Positions 48,547 through 59,496 of a DNA stretch of 64,000 nucleotides are shown one piece after another. Source of the stretch: Chaetorhynchus papuensis (taxonomy: Eukaryota; Chordata; Aves; Passeriformes; Rhipiduridae); contig VWYX01001236.1 of NCBI GenBank assembly GCA_013396525.1, positions 150,389-214,388 on the forward strand, given 5' to 3'. The notes below the pieces were generated by a model. It was not told the origin of the DNA, searched no databases, and saw nothing but the letters and a program-made list of their open reading frames with translations. How positions within the stretch are numbered: the first letter of the stretch is position 1; every line of letters begins with the position of its first letter. The position numbers were made by a program, and so were the translations under genes.

Positions 48547-49392
48547 GATCACAGAAAAGTTTGGGTTGAAAGGAATGTTAAAGCCCATCCTATTCCACTC
48601 CCTGCCGTGGCAGGGACACCTTCCACCGTCCCAGGCTGCTCCAACCTGGCCTTGGACACTGCCAGGGATCCAGGGGCAGCCACAGCTTCCCAATATCCCA
48701 TCTATCCCTGCCCTCTGGCAGTGGGAAGCCATTCCCCCTTGTCCTGTCATCCTTGTAAAAGTCTTTCTTGTAGCTTCCGTTTAGGCACTGCAAGGCCACA
48801 ATTAGGTCATCCCAAAGCTTTCTCTTTTCCAGGATGAACAATCCCAATTCTCTCATCCTTCCTTCACAGCAGAGGGGCTCCAGCCCTCGGAGCAGCTTCG
48901 CGGCCTCCTCTGGACTGGCTCCAGCAGCTCCAGGTCCTTCCCGTGCTGGGCCCCAGGGCTGGGGCAGCTCTGCAGGTGGGGTCTCACCTGAGTGGGGCAG
49001 AGGGGCAGAATCCCCCCTGCCCTGCTGCTCACGCTGGGGATCAGCCCAGGGCCGGGGGGGTTCACAGCCAGGCCATGGCCAGCCCTCACTCACCAGCACC
49101 CCTGAGTCCTTGTCCCTGGGGCTGCTCTCGACCCCTTCATCCCCAGCCTGGATTGATCCCGGGGGTTGCCCCAGTCCAGGTGCAGCACCAGCACTTGGGA
49201 ATCTCCACATGAGATTCCCATGGATCTGCTGCCTGAGCTTGCCCAGGTCCCTCTGGATGGCCCTGTCCTTTGGGTGTGTCACTGCACCCTCACCTCGGGG
49301 TCATCTGCAAACCTGCTGAGGGTGCCCTCGATCCCTTCCTCTACGTAATTAATGAAGATACTAATTAACACTGGTCCCAGTATGGACCCCAA
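48547..49392 (-). mobile_element. CR1 LINE 3' part, reverse, about 850 bases
   Basis: This is the longest CR1 copy in the window. In reverse it runs from 'ggatcacagaaaagtttggg' through 'ggatgaacaatcccaattct' and 'atctgcaaacctgctgaggg' to 'actggtcccagtatggaccc'. The 230-codon open frame on the minus strand here is part of this copy. Confidence 0.9.
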
Positions 49393-52251
49393 AAGCAGCT
49401 GCCGTTGGGGCTGAGAGATGCTCAAGCTCCAGGGAACTGCAGGATTCCACACAGTGCCTCCCTCCTGCCCTGCTCCTCAGGGCTGCCCCATGCTCCATGC
49501 TTGGACCGAATTCCTGGGCTCCAGGCAAGGCTGAGCACCTGAAGGCTCCCTGTGCCAGCACCAGCTGCTGGCTCTCTCCCAGCACACGGCACCGGGAGCT
49601 GCGGGCTGACCCCGCGGGACTGCGCCTGCCTCTGGCACCCATCGCATCCCGGCGGGAATGGCAGGTGGCCACGGGCCAGGATTTCAGGCTGGGATGGAGC
49701 GCCCTGGCCCGTCCCTCCCTGCCAGCTGCCTGCAGTGCCCCGAGGCAGCGGCTTCGCAATTCGGAGCAGCGGAAGCGGCAGCCACACGTCGAGCCACTCC
49801 TGGCAGCGCCACGGGTCACTGCCAGCCCCGCCGGCCGCGCTTCCTTCCCCTCCGGCTCCCGGGAAGGGAAGCTGCCCCAGCAAAGTGCCCATCAGCAAAA
49901 AGGCCGCGGGTGCCGCACGGACACCCAGCTGCCTTTTGGATCGGCGCCCAAGGAACTTGGCAGGAATTGCGCCAGAGGAGTGGAATAGCAGAGCTGGGAG
50001 AGCCGGGGGATTTGGGAGATATAAACGGGCTGAATCCAGCCACGGGGCTGGGGACAGTTGCTACCTCAGGTTATTTTTTGGAGGTGTTTGGATACTTCTA
50101 GGGAACTGCCCTGCCTGTGTTTTCTGCCCAGCTGGCTCTCTCCTCCCCTGTGGTTATGGAAAGATGTTTTTCAGCCAAAAGTGCCTTGGTTCCGCAGCGC
50201 TCCCCGCGAGCCGTGTGACACTGCCTCCAGCGCTGGGATCGGCGCTCAGTGCTTTCCCACAATAGGCCGGACACCGCTGTGAGGACGCCAAAAACCCTTC
50301 TGGCTCCAGGAGGGATTTAGCCCAGCAAAGCCTTTCTGCTGCCTGAATTCAACCCCTCATCCTGGCCGTGTCCGAGCCGCTCTTGCTTCCATCTTCTCTC
50401 AGCCGAGCTGGTTGCACATCCCAGCTGGGAAGCTGAGGTTGGGAGAAAGTCTGTGGAATTGGGGAGTGAAGCTTGGAGATGCTGCGGTGAGCAGCTCCTG
50501 CGTGGGAGTGAGCTGCCTGCTCTGCATCCCCGTCCTGCCTCTTCCTGGGGCTCTTCCACAGGCAGCGTTCCCATAGGAAAGAAAATCTCTCCCAAATGTC
50601 TCTCGCTGTGGTCAAAGCCCGGGGTGTCTTGTCCCACCCTCCAGCGACGGACAACAGATCTCTCTGCGCTGCTCCACCACAGCCCCTGCACCTCCCACTC
50701 CACCTTTTCCAGGCTAAGCAGGCGCTGGGCTTTTCCAGCCCCTCTGCCAGGCTGGGTCAGGGCTTTCTCAAAGTGATCACCTCATCCCATGAGCTGGCAG
50801 CTGCGGTAAAAGGGTTCCCATGCTCTGCCAGCCACTGCCATAGTTGCTGCTGGATCCTGCTCATCCTTGCTCTGAAGCCTGCCTGCACCAGCTCTGCTTC
50901 CCAGTGCTCTCCCATCCCATCCATTTTGGTGGTCCCCACCCAGCTCAGTCCTTAAACTGGTGCCAACAGCTTTGCAGGTAACCAGACCAGTGCCCAGCGG
51001 TCCCCTCCGGCCGGATGCCACCAGCCGTGTGCCCACTGGGAGAGGGTGGCATCTCTCCTCCCACCTCTCTCCAGGCGTTCACTGCAGCGCTCGCGTGCAG
51101 GCAGCTGGAGGGAATCAGAGGAGCAGCTTAGAGAAAATCTGGGCAAAGACAAGGGAAAAAAAAAAAAAATCCTGGGACCTGGCAAGATCCTGCACAAGTT
51201 TCCATGAGAAATCCAACGTGGCCATCCAGCCCGTCTGTGCTGGAGCGTTCCCAGGCCTCTCCCAGGGTCAGTGGCGCTGCCAATGCCCACCCAACTTTCA
51301 GCAGAGCCCTGACCAAGCCTGGTCGCCTGCCCACGGCTCCAGCGGCTCCCGATCCCCTTCTCCCTCCCTGCTGCCAGTTCCCAGCCGCCCGGGGAGCCGC
51401 CTGCCTCCCGTTGCTCCCGTGACATATTCACTGCTATCAGTTTAGTCTTTAATTTCCTTTGTTTCAGAATATCTGACGGCGCAATTAAGAGGGCCCGAAG
51501 GGAAGCGTGTGTGTGCTCGGTCATCAGACCTGCGGTTACCGTCTGTCTGGAAGCGGCGCTGGAGCGGGGCTCGGGAACAGCTGCCAGGCTTCCAGGCTTG
51601 TTTTCATTTTCTAAGAGGTTAACTGAGAGCCCGGCGCGCAGAGACACCCGAACACACCCAGAAACCCCGCCACACACACGGAGCCACACGCACCCGTACG
51701 GAAACACACACATAAACACAGATGTGGGCCGGCACGGGGACATGTAAACACAGCCCTGTGCGGAACCAGCCCCGGGAACGCGGGATGGGACCTGTCTTAT
51801 GCCGGCTTTTCACAGGTCCTGGTGTGGCAGGACGGGGCGGCTTGCGGGGAGCGAGGAGCCGCTTGCACCCTGCACCTCCAGAGCACGGAGTGCGGCTTGT
51901 TCTGCCCCGGCTCCGGCACGGAGGGGCAGGTCCCTCCCGCTGCTCGGCCGAGACCTTCTGGGGGAAGAGCCCGGTCACAGTAGCTGTGAAGAGGCACAGC
52001 TGGGGCTTGTTTCCTCCCGGGCTTGGCTGCAAGGCGAGCATGCAAGGATGTGGATGCGCCCGGGGTCGGGGCTGTGGAGCTCTCCCGGCCGGCACCGGGA
52101 GTTGGGCTGGACCCCTCTGCCCAGGCGTGCTGGAGGGGGCAAAGGAAGCTGTAATATTAATTACAGCGGGGTTAGGAAAGGAGAGAGCCTTTCACTTTGT
52201 CCCTAGGGAATGGTAAATCCTGGTCCTGAGGGGCTGCAGCTCCTGGTGCCG
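49393..52251. other. GC-rich intergenic DNA, no supported gene
   Basis: GC content rises clearly from here to the end of the window. Long open frames are expected by chance in such sequence, and none resembles a known family. An AT-richer island at about 51430-51500 stands out from its surroundings. A CA-rich stretch lies at 51640-51722. Confidence 0.4.
51640..51722. repeat. Degenerate CA-rich repeat
   Basis: Irregular runs such as 'ccacacacacggagccacac' and 'cggaaacacacacataaaca'. Confidence 0.75.
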
Positions 52252-52565
52252 TGGGGACGGGTGGTGCTGGGGTGATGGGGGCCCATGGCACCGGCGTGAT
52301 GGGGACTGGTGGGGGCCCAGGGTACTGGGGTGATGGGGACCGATGGTACTGGGGTGCTGGGGACTGGTCCTGCTGGGGTGATGGGAACTGATGGTACTGG
52401 GGTGCTGGGGACTGGTCCTGTTGGAGTGATGGGAACTGATGGTACTGGGGTGCTGGGGACTGGTGCTGGAGGTTGCTGGGATGATTTGGACCAGCGTGTC
52501 AGGGTGATGGGGGCCAGTGATGTCAGGATAATGGTGACCGGTGGTGCTGGGGTGATGGGACCAAA
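52252..52565. repeat. Minisatellite with a 48-base unit in its centre
   Basis: The words 'ggtactggggtgctgggga' start at 52345, 52393 and 52441, exactly 48 bases apart. The flanks are degenerate copies of 'ggtgctggggtgatgggga'. Because 48 is a multiple of three, the repeat also yields an open frame of repeating 16-residue units, which I do not take as a gene. Confidence 0.88.
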
Positions 52566-55500
52566 GGTGTCAGGGTGACCTGTGAGCCCAGGGTGATGAG
52601 CACCTCAGAGAGCCAGTGCTGCCCTGCAGCAGGCTGACACACAGCAGCGCCGAGGTGGGGTGTTTGGCAGCAGAATTTGGAAACACTGAGGTGGGGTGAC
52701 CGCAGCTTCCGCGTGGAAAACCCCATCCCGGAGCCTGGCAGGCATCTCACCAGGGCTGCTGGGAAGAGACAGACTTCACCCACCCATCGCTGTCCTTCCT
52801 GCCCCAACAGCAGAGCCCATGTGGGAAATGCCAGGCTGGGAAAAAAGCAAGCAGAAATCTTTCTAGGAGCAAGTTTGTGCCTCACAGCGCCCGGCGGTGC
52901 AGGAGGAGAATCTCTGGTGGCTTTAAGGGCTGGGTTCGTGCTGCTGCCGTGGGGCCTCGTTTGGAGCTTGCTCCTCTCCCACTCCTGTCTTCACAAGACG
53001 TGTAGGAACCTCCTGTCTCTGGAGCCTCGGGCCCTCAGTCAGATTTGGTTGGCAGCCACAGGCGCGCACACGCTCGCCCGGCGGGATTGCACGCACACCT
53101 TGTTTTCTTAGGAAACGAGAGGGGAGCGTGACCCAGGCCAGGTAGTGCTTCATTCTGCTGCAATAAATTAACATGTCAACTACTCTGGCCCTAAAACCTG
53201 TCCCAGATGCAGTGAAAGCCATGGGGGAAGCTTGGCATCGTCGTGGTGAGCTCAGCCAGGTGAGGGAGGTGCAGCCAGGTTCAATGGGAACACCCAAAGC
53301 GTCCATCAGGGCTCAGTCCCTGCCTTTGCTGCAGCCATGGGCTGGGGGTCCCCAGCAGAGGGGCCTTGCTGGGGTTGGGTGAAGCCCTGAGAGGGGAAAT
53401 AAAGGCCCCAGTTTTAGCTGGGAGTGTCCCCCTCTTCCCCTGTGGTGGCACTGGGCTGGAAGCGCTGCTGTTCCCTGGGGTTGGAGAGCGTGGGGAGAGC
53501 AAAGAGCAGGTGGGCACTGCAGGGACAGACCCATCGGTCTCAGTCAATCCCCTTGATATCGAGACAAATCTCTGCTTTCCTTTTCTCTGTTTCTCCAGGA
53601 ATCTCCACTCCTTTTGCTGCTTCTCAGTTGGTGGCAAAAGGGACAGCAGGGGCTCATCTCCCCCTGGAACTGCACTGATGTGCAGCCGAAGGTGGCACAA
53701 CCCCCTGTGCCCTGCAGGGCCACCAACTGAAGCAGCAGGAGGGGCACAGGGGGCTTCAGTGGTGTGTGCCCGCTCTGCAGCCCTGGCTCCAGGGACCCTG
53801 GGGACATGCCACAGCTCCTGCTTATTCCCAGGGCTGGTCCTTCCCCACCATCCCCACCATCCTTGTGGGTCTCTCCCAGCGTTGCCCGCTCTTCTGGGAG
53901 CCTGCTTGGGATTTGCTTCCAAACGCTTTTCTTCCCACCTCTTCACCCTTGCCAGCCCTCTGCCTCATCCCAAAGTGCTCTCCCTTTCCTTAGGTGAGAT
54001 CTTTCCCTTGAGCCCTGATTTTCCCCTCATTGCCAGGAATTATGGATGTTCAGGCCACCTGAAACGCCTTGTTAAGCAGATGTGTCTCAGTTTCAACCCC
54101 ACAGGTCCTGCCGAATTTTGGGCTTTGGGCTCTGTCTGCAAGGCAGATTCCACATCCCATGAGACCCGAGCAGAGCAGGGAGGGAAGAGCCGGGGTGTTC
54201 ACTCCCTTTTGCACACTGTTGACCGGGTGCTCTGCATGCTGAGGGGCTGGTCAGGGCACTGAGCCCTTTATCGAGGCTCCTCCATCCGTGCCAAGTGCAG
54301 CCGCGGCTGCGGAAGCGCCCCGGCCTCTGCTGGAGGGTGATAGCTGTACCGAGATAACCCCGCTATCAGAACCCCGGGGCTGGCCCCGCCCATCGCTCCA
54401 AGGCAGCCCAAAGCATCCCCTCCTGGAGGCAGAAGGGTCCCCTGAGCCCCGTGCGAGGGTTCCCCAGCCAGCCCCAAGTTGGGGTGCAGCAAGGAGAGGC
54501 CTCTCCAGCAGCTCCGCAGGGCTGGATTTGACCCCGCTCCAAAGCTCGCTCACCATGAGACTAAACACTTGCTGAGCAAAGCTGCCGACAAGGGTCTCGG
54601 GGGACCACTGGGGATGTGTCATCCCGCTCCCGAGCCAGCCCCGGGCTCCAGCGGTGTCACACAGAGAGTGGCTCTGCCGGGGGGTCCGGATCCTGGCCCC
54701 TGCCCTCCCCCTGGCTCTTGCGGGCCTGTGCCAGGTCCCCTGCTGGGCACGGGGGCGGCTCTCGGAGCCGGGTCCTGCGACAGAGGTTGCGTTCGTCTCG
54801 CCTCCAGCCCATTGTCTTGTTTATTTGTCACGGTTGGTCCCCAATTAGGAGTTTGAGCCGCTTGGGACAAGCACTGTTTCTTCCCATGTGAACGTGCGGT
54901 TCCCGCTCCGCCGGGCTGTGATGTGGCCGGCGACCCGCAGGAGCATCTGCTATTGCAGCAACAGTGCCCGAATGCGTTTCAGATGGGCTCGGCTCTGCTT
55001 TCCGTGCTCGGGCCGGCGGCCAGCCTGAGATGGAGCCTCCAGCCGGCCCTCGGGATGCGATGTTCCCGTCCTCGGGGACGCGGCTTGGGGACCTGCTGGG
55101 GGACATCGTCACCAGCCAAACGCGTCTGGCCAGCACCGAGCCCAGGGGGCACCCCTGGATGGGGAAGGGGCTCTGCCGTGAGCACCAGCGAGTCCGACCC
55201 CAGCCTGGGTGCACACGAGGGAAGGCGGGATGCTCCACCTGGGATCTCTCAGGGGCGACCCGACCGCCATCCCCAGCTTTGCCGGTGAGGTCAGCCCCGA
55301 TTGGGATGCTCCGGCCGGCTCAGTCCGGGGATGCAGCGCGGGTCACCCCGCGGAGGGGACGCGCAGCCGGCGGTGCCCCGACCCCGCACCTGCCCCCACG
55401 GACGGCAAGTCCCGTCTGGCCGGTGGCCCCGGGGCAGCGCAGGGCCCGTCCGGCCGGGTTCGCGCGGAGTCAGGCAGCACATGATCCGCGCCGCGGGGCC

Positions 55501-57560
55501 AAGGGCTGAGGTCAGTCAGTCACACCCAGGCAGCGGCACTGACTTCACCGCGGGCAGGAGCAGCTCCTCACGTATCCCGCTCCCCGAAGGCAGCGCTGAC
55601 CCGCCGCTCGGGGCCCACGGTCAGGCCGCTCCGTTATCGGGGCGCGGGCATCGCTCCCATCGCAACGGATGGCTCCCCGGAGCCCCTCCTGGCTCTCGTC
55701 CCAGCCAAAATAGTTTCTCTGGTCCTGGGGCCGAAGGGGAGTCACTGACAGGGTCCTGCCGGTGCCGCTGGGGAAGCCGCAGCGCCGGTTCCTTCGCGGT
55801 GCTCCCGGTCCGGCTCGCGGGGCTGGCCCGCTTCCCCGGGGCGCCGGCTGGGTGGGATCAGCCGCTGGCTGAGGTAATTGAAAGCCCTTTCCATCTCTCC
55901 CGAGCCTGGGATGAGCAGGGCAGCGCGTCCTGGCTCGCTGGGGCGATGGCACGAGCCGGGGGCTGCCGCCGGCCTCGACTCCAAAATCTCAGGGGAGGGT
56001 AGAGGAAGGGATTTGGGGAATTTTAGGGGCTTGTCCACGCGTTTCCAGGGAAGGAAGAGTTAATCCCTCGCCTGCTGCTAATGAGCCTTAACTGGGAATG
56101 ACCCGACACAGGGGAGAAGTGAACCCATTGTCCTCGCCTGTGTTTGACTGTCTTCCAGGGAGACTCATGAAACGCAGAGCCGGGGCGTGAGTTCCCGATT
56201 TATGTCAGGAGGCTGTGATTTATTCTATTTATTTATTTTTGCCATCTGGTTGAGGAGGGATGTTGAACGCAAGCGTGAGAAATCCAGATGTGCACAGCTC
56301 CTCGCTCCCGCGCGGGACATCGTCCCCAGCCCCGCCGAGCCCGACCCTGCCCCCCCTCCCTGACACCCCTCGAGCTCCCCGGGGCGGGTTGGTGGCACCC
56401 CTGGGCACCTGCCACATCCCTGCCGGGGATGAACTGTGCGTGTTGACACAAGGAAGGGCTAAGCTTGGATGCCCAGCCCTGGACTTCCAGCATAGGAAAT
56501 GTTGGCCATGCACTGACGTGGTAACAATAGCCATGGGGACACCTGTGTGTCCCCAGCTGCAGGGTCAGGGTCTCCCTGGCAGCCAGCAGGGTGCCATGGT
56601 GACAAGTGCTGCAGGACCTGGCCCTGAGCATAATGCCCATCCTAAAAGGATGATGCCCTGCCCCGTGCCTGTGTTTTTGGGGGGGTGTATTGCTCTGAGG
56701 ACATCGTGTCTCCCAGTGCAGGAAGGAAAAGGGCCCCACAAATGGGCTTCAACCCCAAAATGGGCACCCTCCAGGGCAGGGACGCAGGGGACACTCAGGG
56801 CCCCTTCCCTGGTGGCAGGCTGGATGATGGAAGAAAGCCACATCATGCATGGGGATGCGCCGTGGCATCCAGGGATGTCCCTGGGTGCCTCGGCCGTGGG
56901 ATGGAGGAGCCAGTTCCGTTTTGGCATTTGCCCCTTCCGTGAAGGGACAGCCAGGCCAGGCTGGAAACAGGCACTGCTGTCCCTGCTGTCACCACTGGTG
57001 CAGCACGAGGCTGCCACTGGCACAAGGCAGTGCCAGTCTGGGGTCTAACCCATGCCATGAAACCTCCCCTGGGAGCCGGGGAACACAACTGGGCAGCACG
57101 ACCCTGCGGGGCAGAGGAAGAGGGGCTTGGGGGGCAACTTCTGAATTTCTGCGATGATCTTTAGGTCGGGGCTCCTCTGAGACACGAGAGATGATCACAC
57201 AGGATCTTAGCTCATCCGCTTGCTGTCTCATGCCTGGGAGGTTTGGCCAGTGGCCCAAGGGCTCCGGAGGAGGAGGAAAATTTCATCATCCTGCTCCAAC
57301 GTCTCCTGTATAATCAGCCTCTTGTTAACCGATACAGCCCCATGCGAGGTGCTCGCTGAGCACCGGGGCACTGCTGCAGCCTTAGGTGGTCTTGGCCCCC
57401 GCAAAGCTCTGCTGAGCCTCTCCCAGCACAGCCTGGGAGGCGGCTGGGATTTTATCTGGTGTGTCCCCTCCACCTCGCACATGCTCACTCGACTCCCTCA
57501 GCCTCTTCCCAGCCTTTCCCTGTTTGTCTAGGAACTCCCAGGGTTGCCAAAGTGGGGCTC
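52566..57560. other. GC-rich intergenic DNA downstream of LIF, with CpG-rich block
   Basis: No supported gene. The stretch 54880-55990 is especially rich in CpG and could be a CpG island or enhancer. A segment near 57270-57350 has balanced composition, unlike its surroundings. The 298-codon plus-strand open frame at 53366-54262 shows no family resemblance and has the biased composition of chance frames. Confidence 0.4.
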
Positions 57561-57738
57561 CCCACACCGCGGTGCTCCACACACTGGGATGGTTCCCTCA
57601 TCAGGATGGTGCCCATGCCATGGTGCCCCCCACACACTGCCATGGTGCTCACACTGCCCACACCACGATGCTCCCTGTGCCAGAACAATCCCTGCACCAC
57701 GATGGTCCCCACACCACGATGGTCCCCACATCATCCCG
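57561..57738. repeat. Minisatellite just beyond the LIF poly(A) site
   Basis: Irregular repeats of 'caccacgatggtccccaca' and variants ('gccatggtgccccccacaca'). Two near-perfect copies lie side by side at about 57690-57730. Confidence 0.8.
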
Positions 57739-57983
57739 GCACTTTTGAGCAGCTGCTGAGTGTCAATTTAAGCATTTTCCCCTGGAAAAATGTATTTCCA
57801 ACCGGCCATCCCATAGCAGGTGGGAAAGGAGGAAGGAACAAGGTGACAGGGGACTGAGATGCACAGCGGTGCCTGAGGGGTTTTGGGGCAGCCCTGAGGG
57901 TGCTTTGGGGGAGCAGAGGTGTCTGAGGGTGAGCACAAAAGGGACCCAGCGAAGAGCAGCCAGATACAGTCTGTTTCTGTTGG

Positions 57984-57989
57984 TTTATT
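57984..57989 (-). terminator. LIF: LIF poly(A) signal AATAAA
   Basis: On the minus strand this reads AATAAA, preceded by an AU-rich stretch. It is the last canonical signal of the LIF transcript that I see. Cleavage would fall around 57965. Confidence 0.75.
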
Positions 57990-58214
57990 TAAAAAAACGG
58001 AGGGCAAGAAGTATAAAAAAATAAATATTTAAATAGAATTCCGTTAATATATTACCACAAATCTCATTAATAATTATTAATTATTATTAACAATAAAATT
58101 ATTAAAAGTCAGCTCTCAGTGCATGCTGGGCTTCCCACGGAGGCAATAAATAACCCTCACAGCCCGCTCTGGTGCCAGGAGCGAGCCAGCGCCGCCTGCC
58201 ACCGGCCTGGGGCC

Positions 58215-58334
58215 CGTCCCTGCGTCCCCACGTCCCCGCGTCCCACATCCCTATGTCCCCATGTCCCTGTGTCCCATGTCCCCACATCCCCAAGTCCCAA
58301 GTCCCCATGTCCCCTTGTCCCGTGCCCCCATGCC
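58215..58334 (-). repeat. G-rich minisatellite within the LIF 3' UTR
   Basis: In the transcript sense it is a string of GGGGACATG, GGGACTT and GGGGATGTG units of about 7-11 bases, more than ten copies. Each unit has a run of three or four G, so the RNA could form G-quadruplexes. Confidence 0.85.
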
Positions 58335-59058
58335 AAGGCTGCATTCAGCCGTGCAAAGCCCAGCTCTTGGCCGTTAGTACATTCAGAGCTCTTCCAATGG
58401 GAAAAGCACTTTTCCGAAGGAGAGGACCTTCCGTGCCCCGCCGTGCCCGCGCGGGGGGAGGATGCTCCACAGTGGGGTGGCTGTCCCACACGGGTGGCCT
58501 TGTCCCAGACGGTGGGACCCAGCCCCAGCCAGCACAGCCACCGGGTACCCTCAGTTCGGCTCCTTGCAGGGGAGCCCAGCCTCAAAATGTGCAGGGGGAG
58601 CACGTCCCCTTGTCCCCGTGTCCCTGCCAGCCACCGCATCCCAATGTCCTTCCTCACGATCCTTTTTCCAGGGAAGTGGCAGCTTCAGACGGTGCTCAAG
58701 GGCGTCTGTCCGGTTGCTCTCCATGATGGACACCGTCCGTGGGGGACAGAGTCCGGCCCTGCCGCCAGCCCCCGCAGCTCCCCGCACCCAACGGGAGCAC
58801 AGGGAGGGCTGAGCGCATCCCGGGACCAGCCCACGCCCCGGCATCTCCTCGGGGATGCGCTGCCTCGTCCCGCTGGATGCCGGCTCTGCTCCGCCCGGGA
58901 CACTCCGGGCTGCAACGTTCACCCCCTCAAGGGGCAATAAATTACCGGAGATCGGATGGGGCCAGCGCAGGGTCCGGGTAATAAATAGGAAGGCGGGAAT
59001 TTGGGAGGCAGCGGCGGGGGCCGGCCAGCAGCAGAGGCAGCGTAGCCGGGGCGGGCGC

Positions 59059-59496
59059 TCATGAGGGGCTGAGATGAGGTAGGAGGACACGTGCCGCCTG
59101 GCCGATGACCTGCACGTACTTCCTGAGCACCTGGCAGCCCTGCTGCTTCTTCTTGAAGGCGCTCTTGCCCTTGGAGCTGTCCCCGTACCTGACGTCCACC
59201 TGGAAGATGTTGTAGTTCTTGCAGAGGAGGCAGGTGAGGTTGGAGATGAGGCCTCGGGTGGTCTTGGTGGTGTTGTGGAGCCGCTCGAGGAGCTCTTTGG
59301 CCATGGGGTTGAGCTCCTCCTGGTCGCGCGTGATGTTCCCCAGCGAGGCGTTGAGGAAGGCGAAGAGCTTGTACATGGCCACCATCACCTCCTTCCTCTC
59401 GCTCGTCCGGTTGACGCGGAAAGCGGGGAAGAAGATGCCGGCGGGGTTGCAGAGCTTGTCGGCCTCGCTGCTGAACGGTTCTCCCTGGCACTTCAG
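59059..59496 (-). CDS. LIF: LIF coding exon 3 (residues 67-211 and stop)
   Basis: It encodes LKCQGEPFSSEADKLC, FNAS-type sequon stretches, SLGNITRDQEELNPMAKELL and GCQVLRKYVQVIGQA. This is helices B to D of the cytokine. The acceptor is TCCCAG|CTGAAG, and the TGA stop lies at 59059-59061. Confidence 0.97.
   Translation of the reverse strand: MKCQGEPFSSEADKLCNPAGIFFPAFRVNRTSERKEVMVAMYKLFAFLNASLGNITRDQEELNPMAKELLERLHNTTKTTRGLISNLTCLLCKNYNIFQVDVRYGDSSKGKSAFKKKQQGCQVLRKYVQVIGQAARVLLPHLSPS

Larger units (their letters stand above)
57966..59058 (-). other. LIF: LIF 3' UTR with AU-rich elements and a G-rich repeat
   Basis: The UTR is about 1.1 kb. Near its 3' end (about 58010-58100) the minus strand is a dense run of A and T with AAATATTTATTTT. 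A second UAUUUAUUA-like element lies near 58979-58987, shortly after the stop codon. Such AU-rich elements usually shorten the life of cytokine mRNAs. Between these lies a G-rich minisatellite at 58215-58334. Confidence 0.75.

Noticed and set aside
48590..49319. Open frames of 230 and 161 codons
   Set aside because: They lie within the reversed CR1 copy. The 3' end of CR1 is not host coding sequence.
52309..52578. An open frame with repeating GTGVLGTG units
   Set aside because: It is a by-product of a 48-base minisatellite whose unit is divisible by three.
53366..54262. A 298-codon plus-strand open frame, the longest in the window
   Set aside because: The sequence is GC-rich, the opposite strand is also open for 221 codons, residue use is that of chance frames, and no domain is recognisable.
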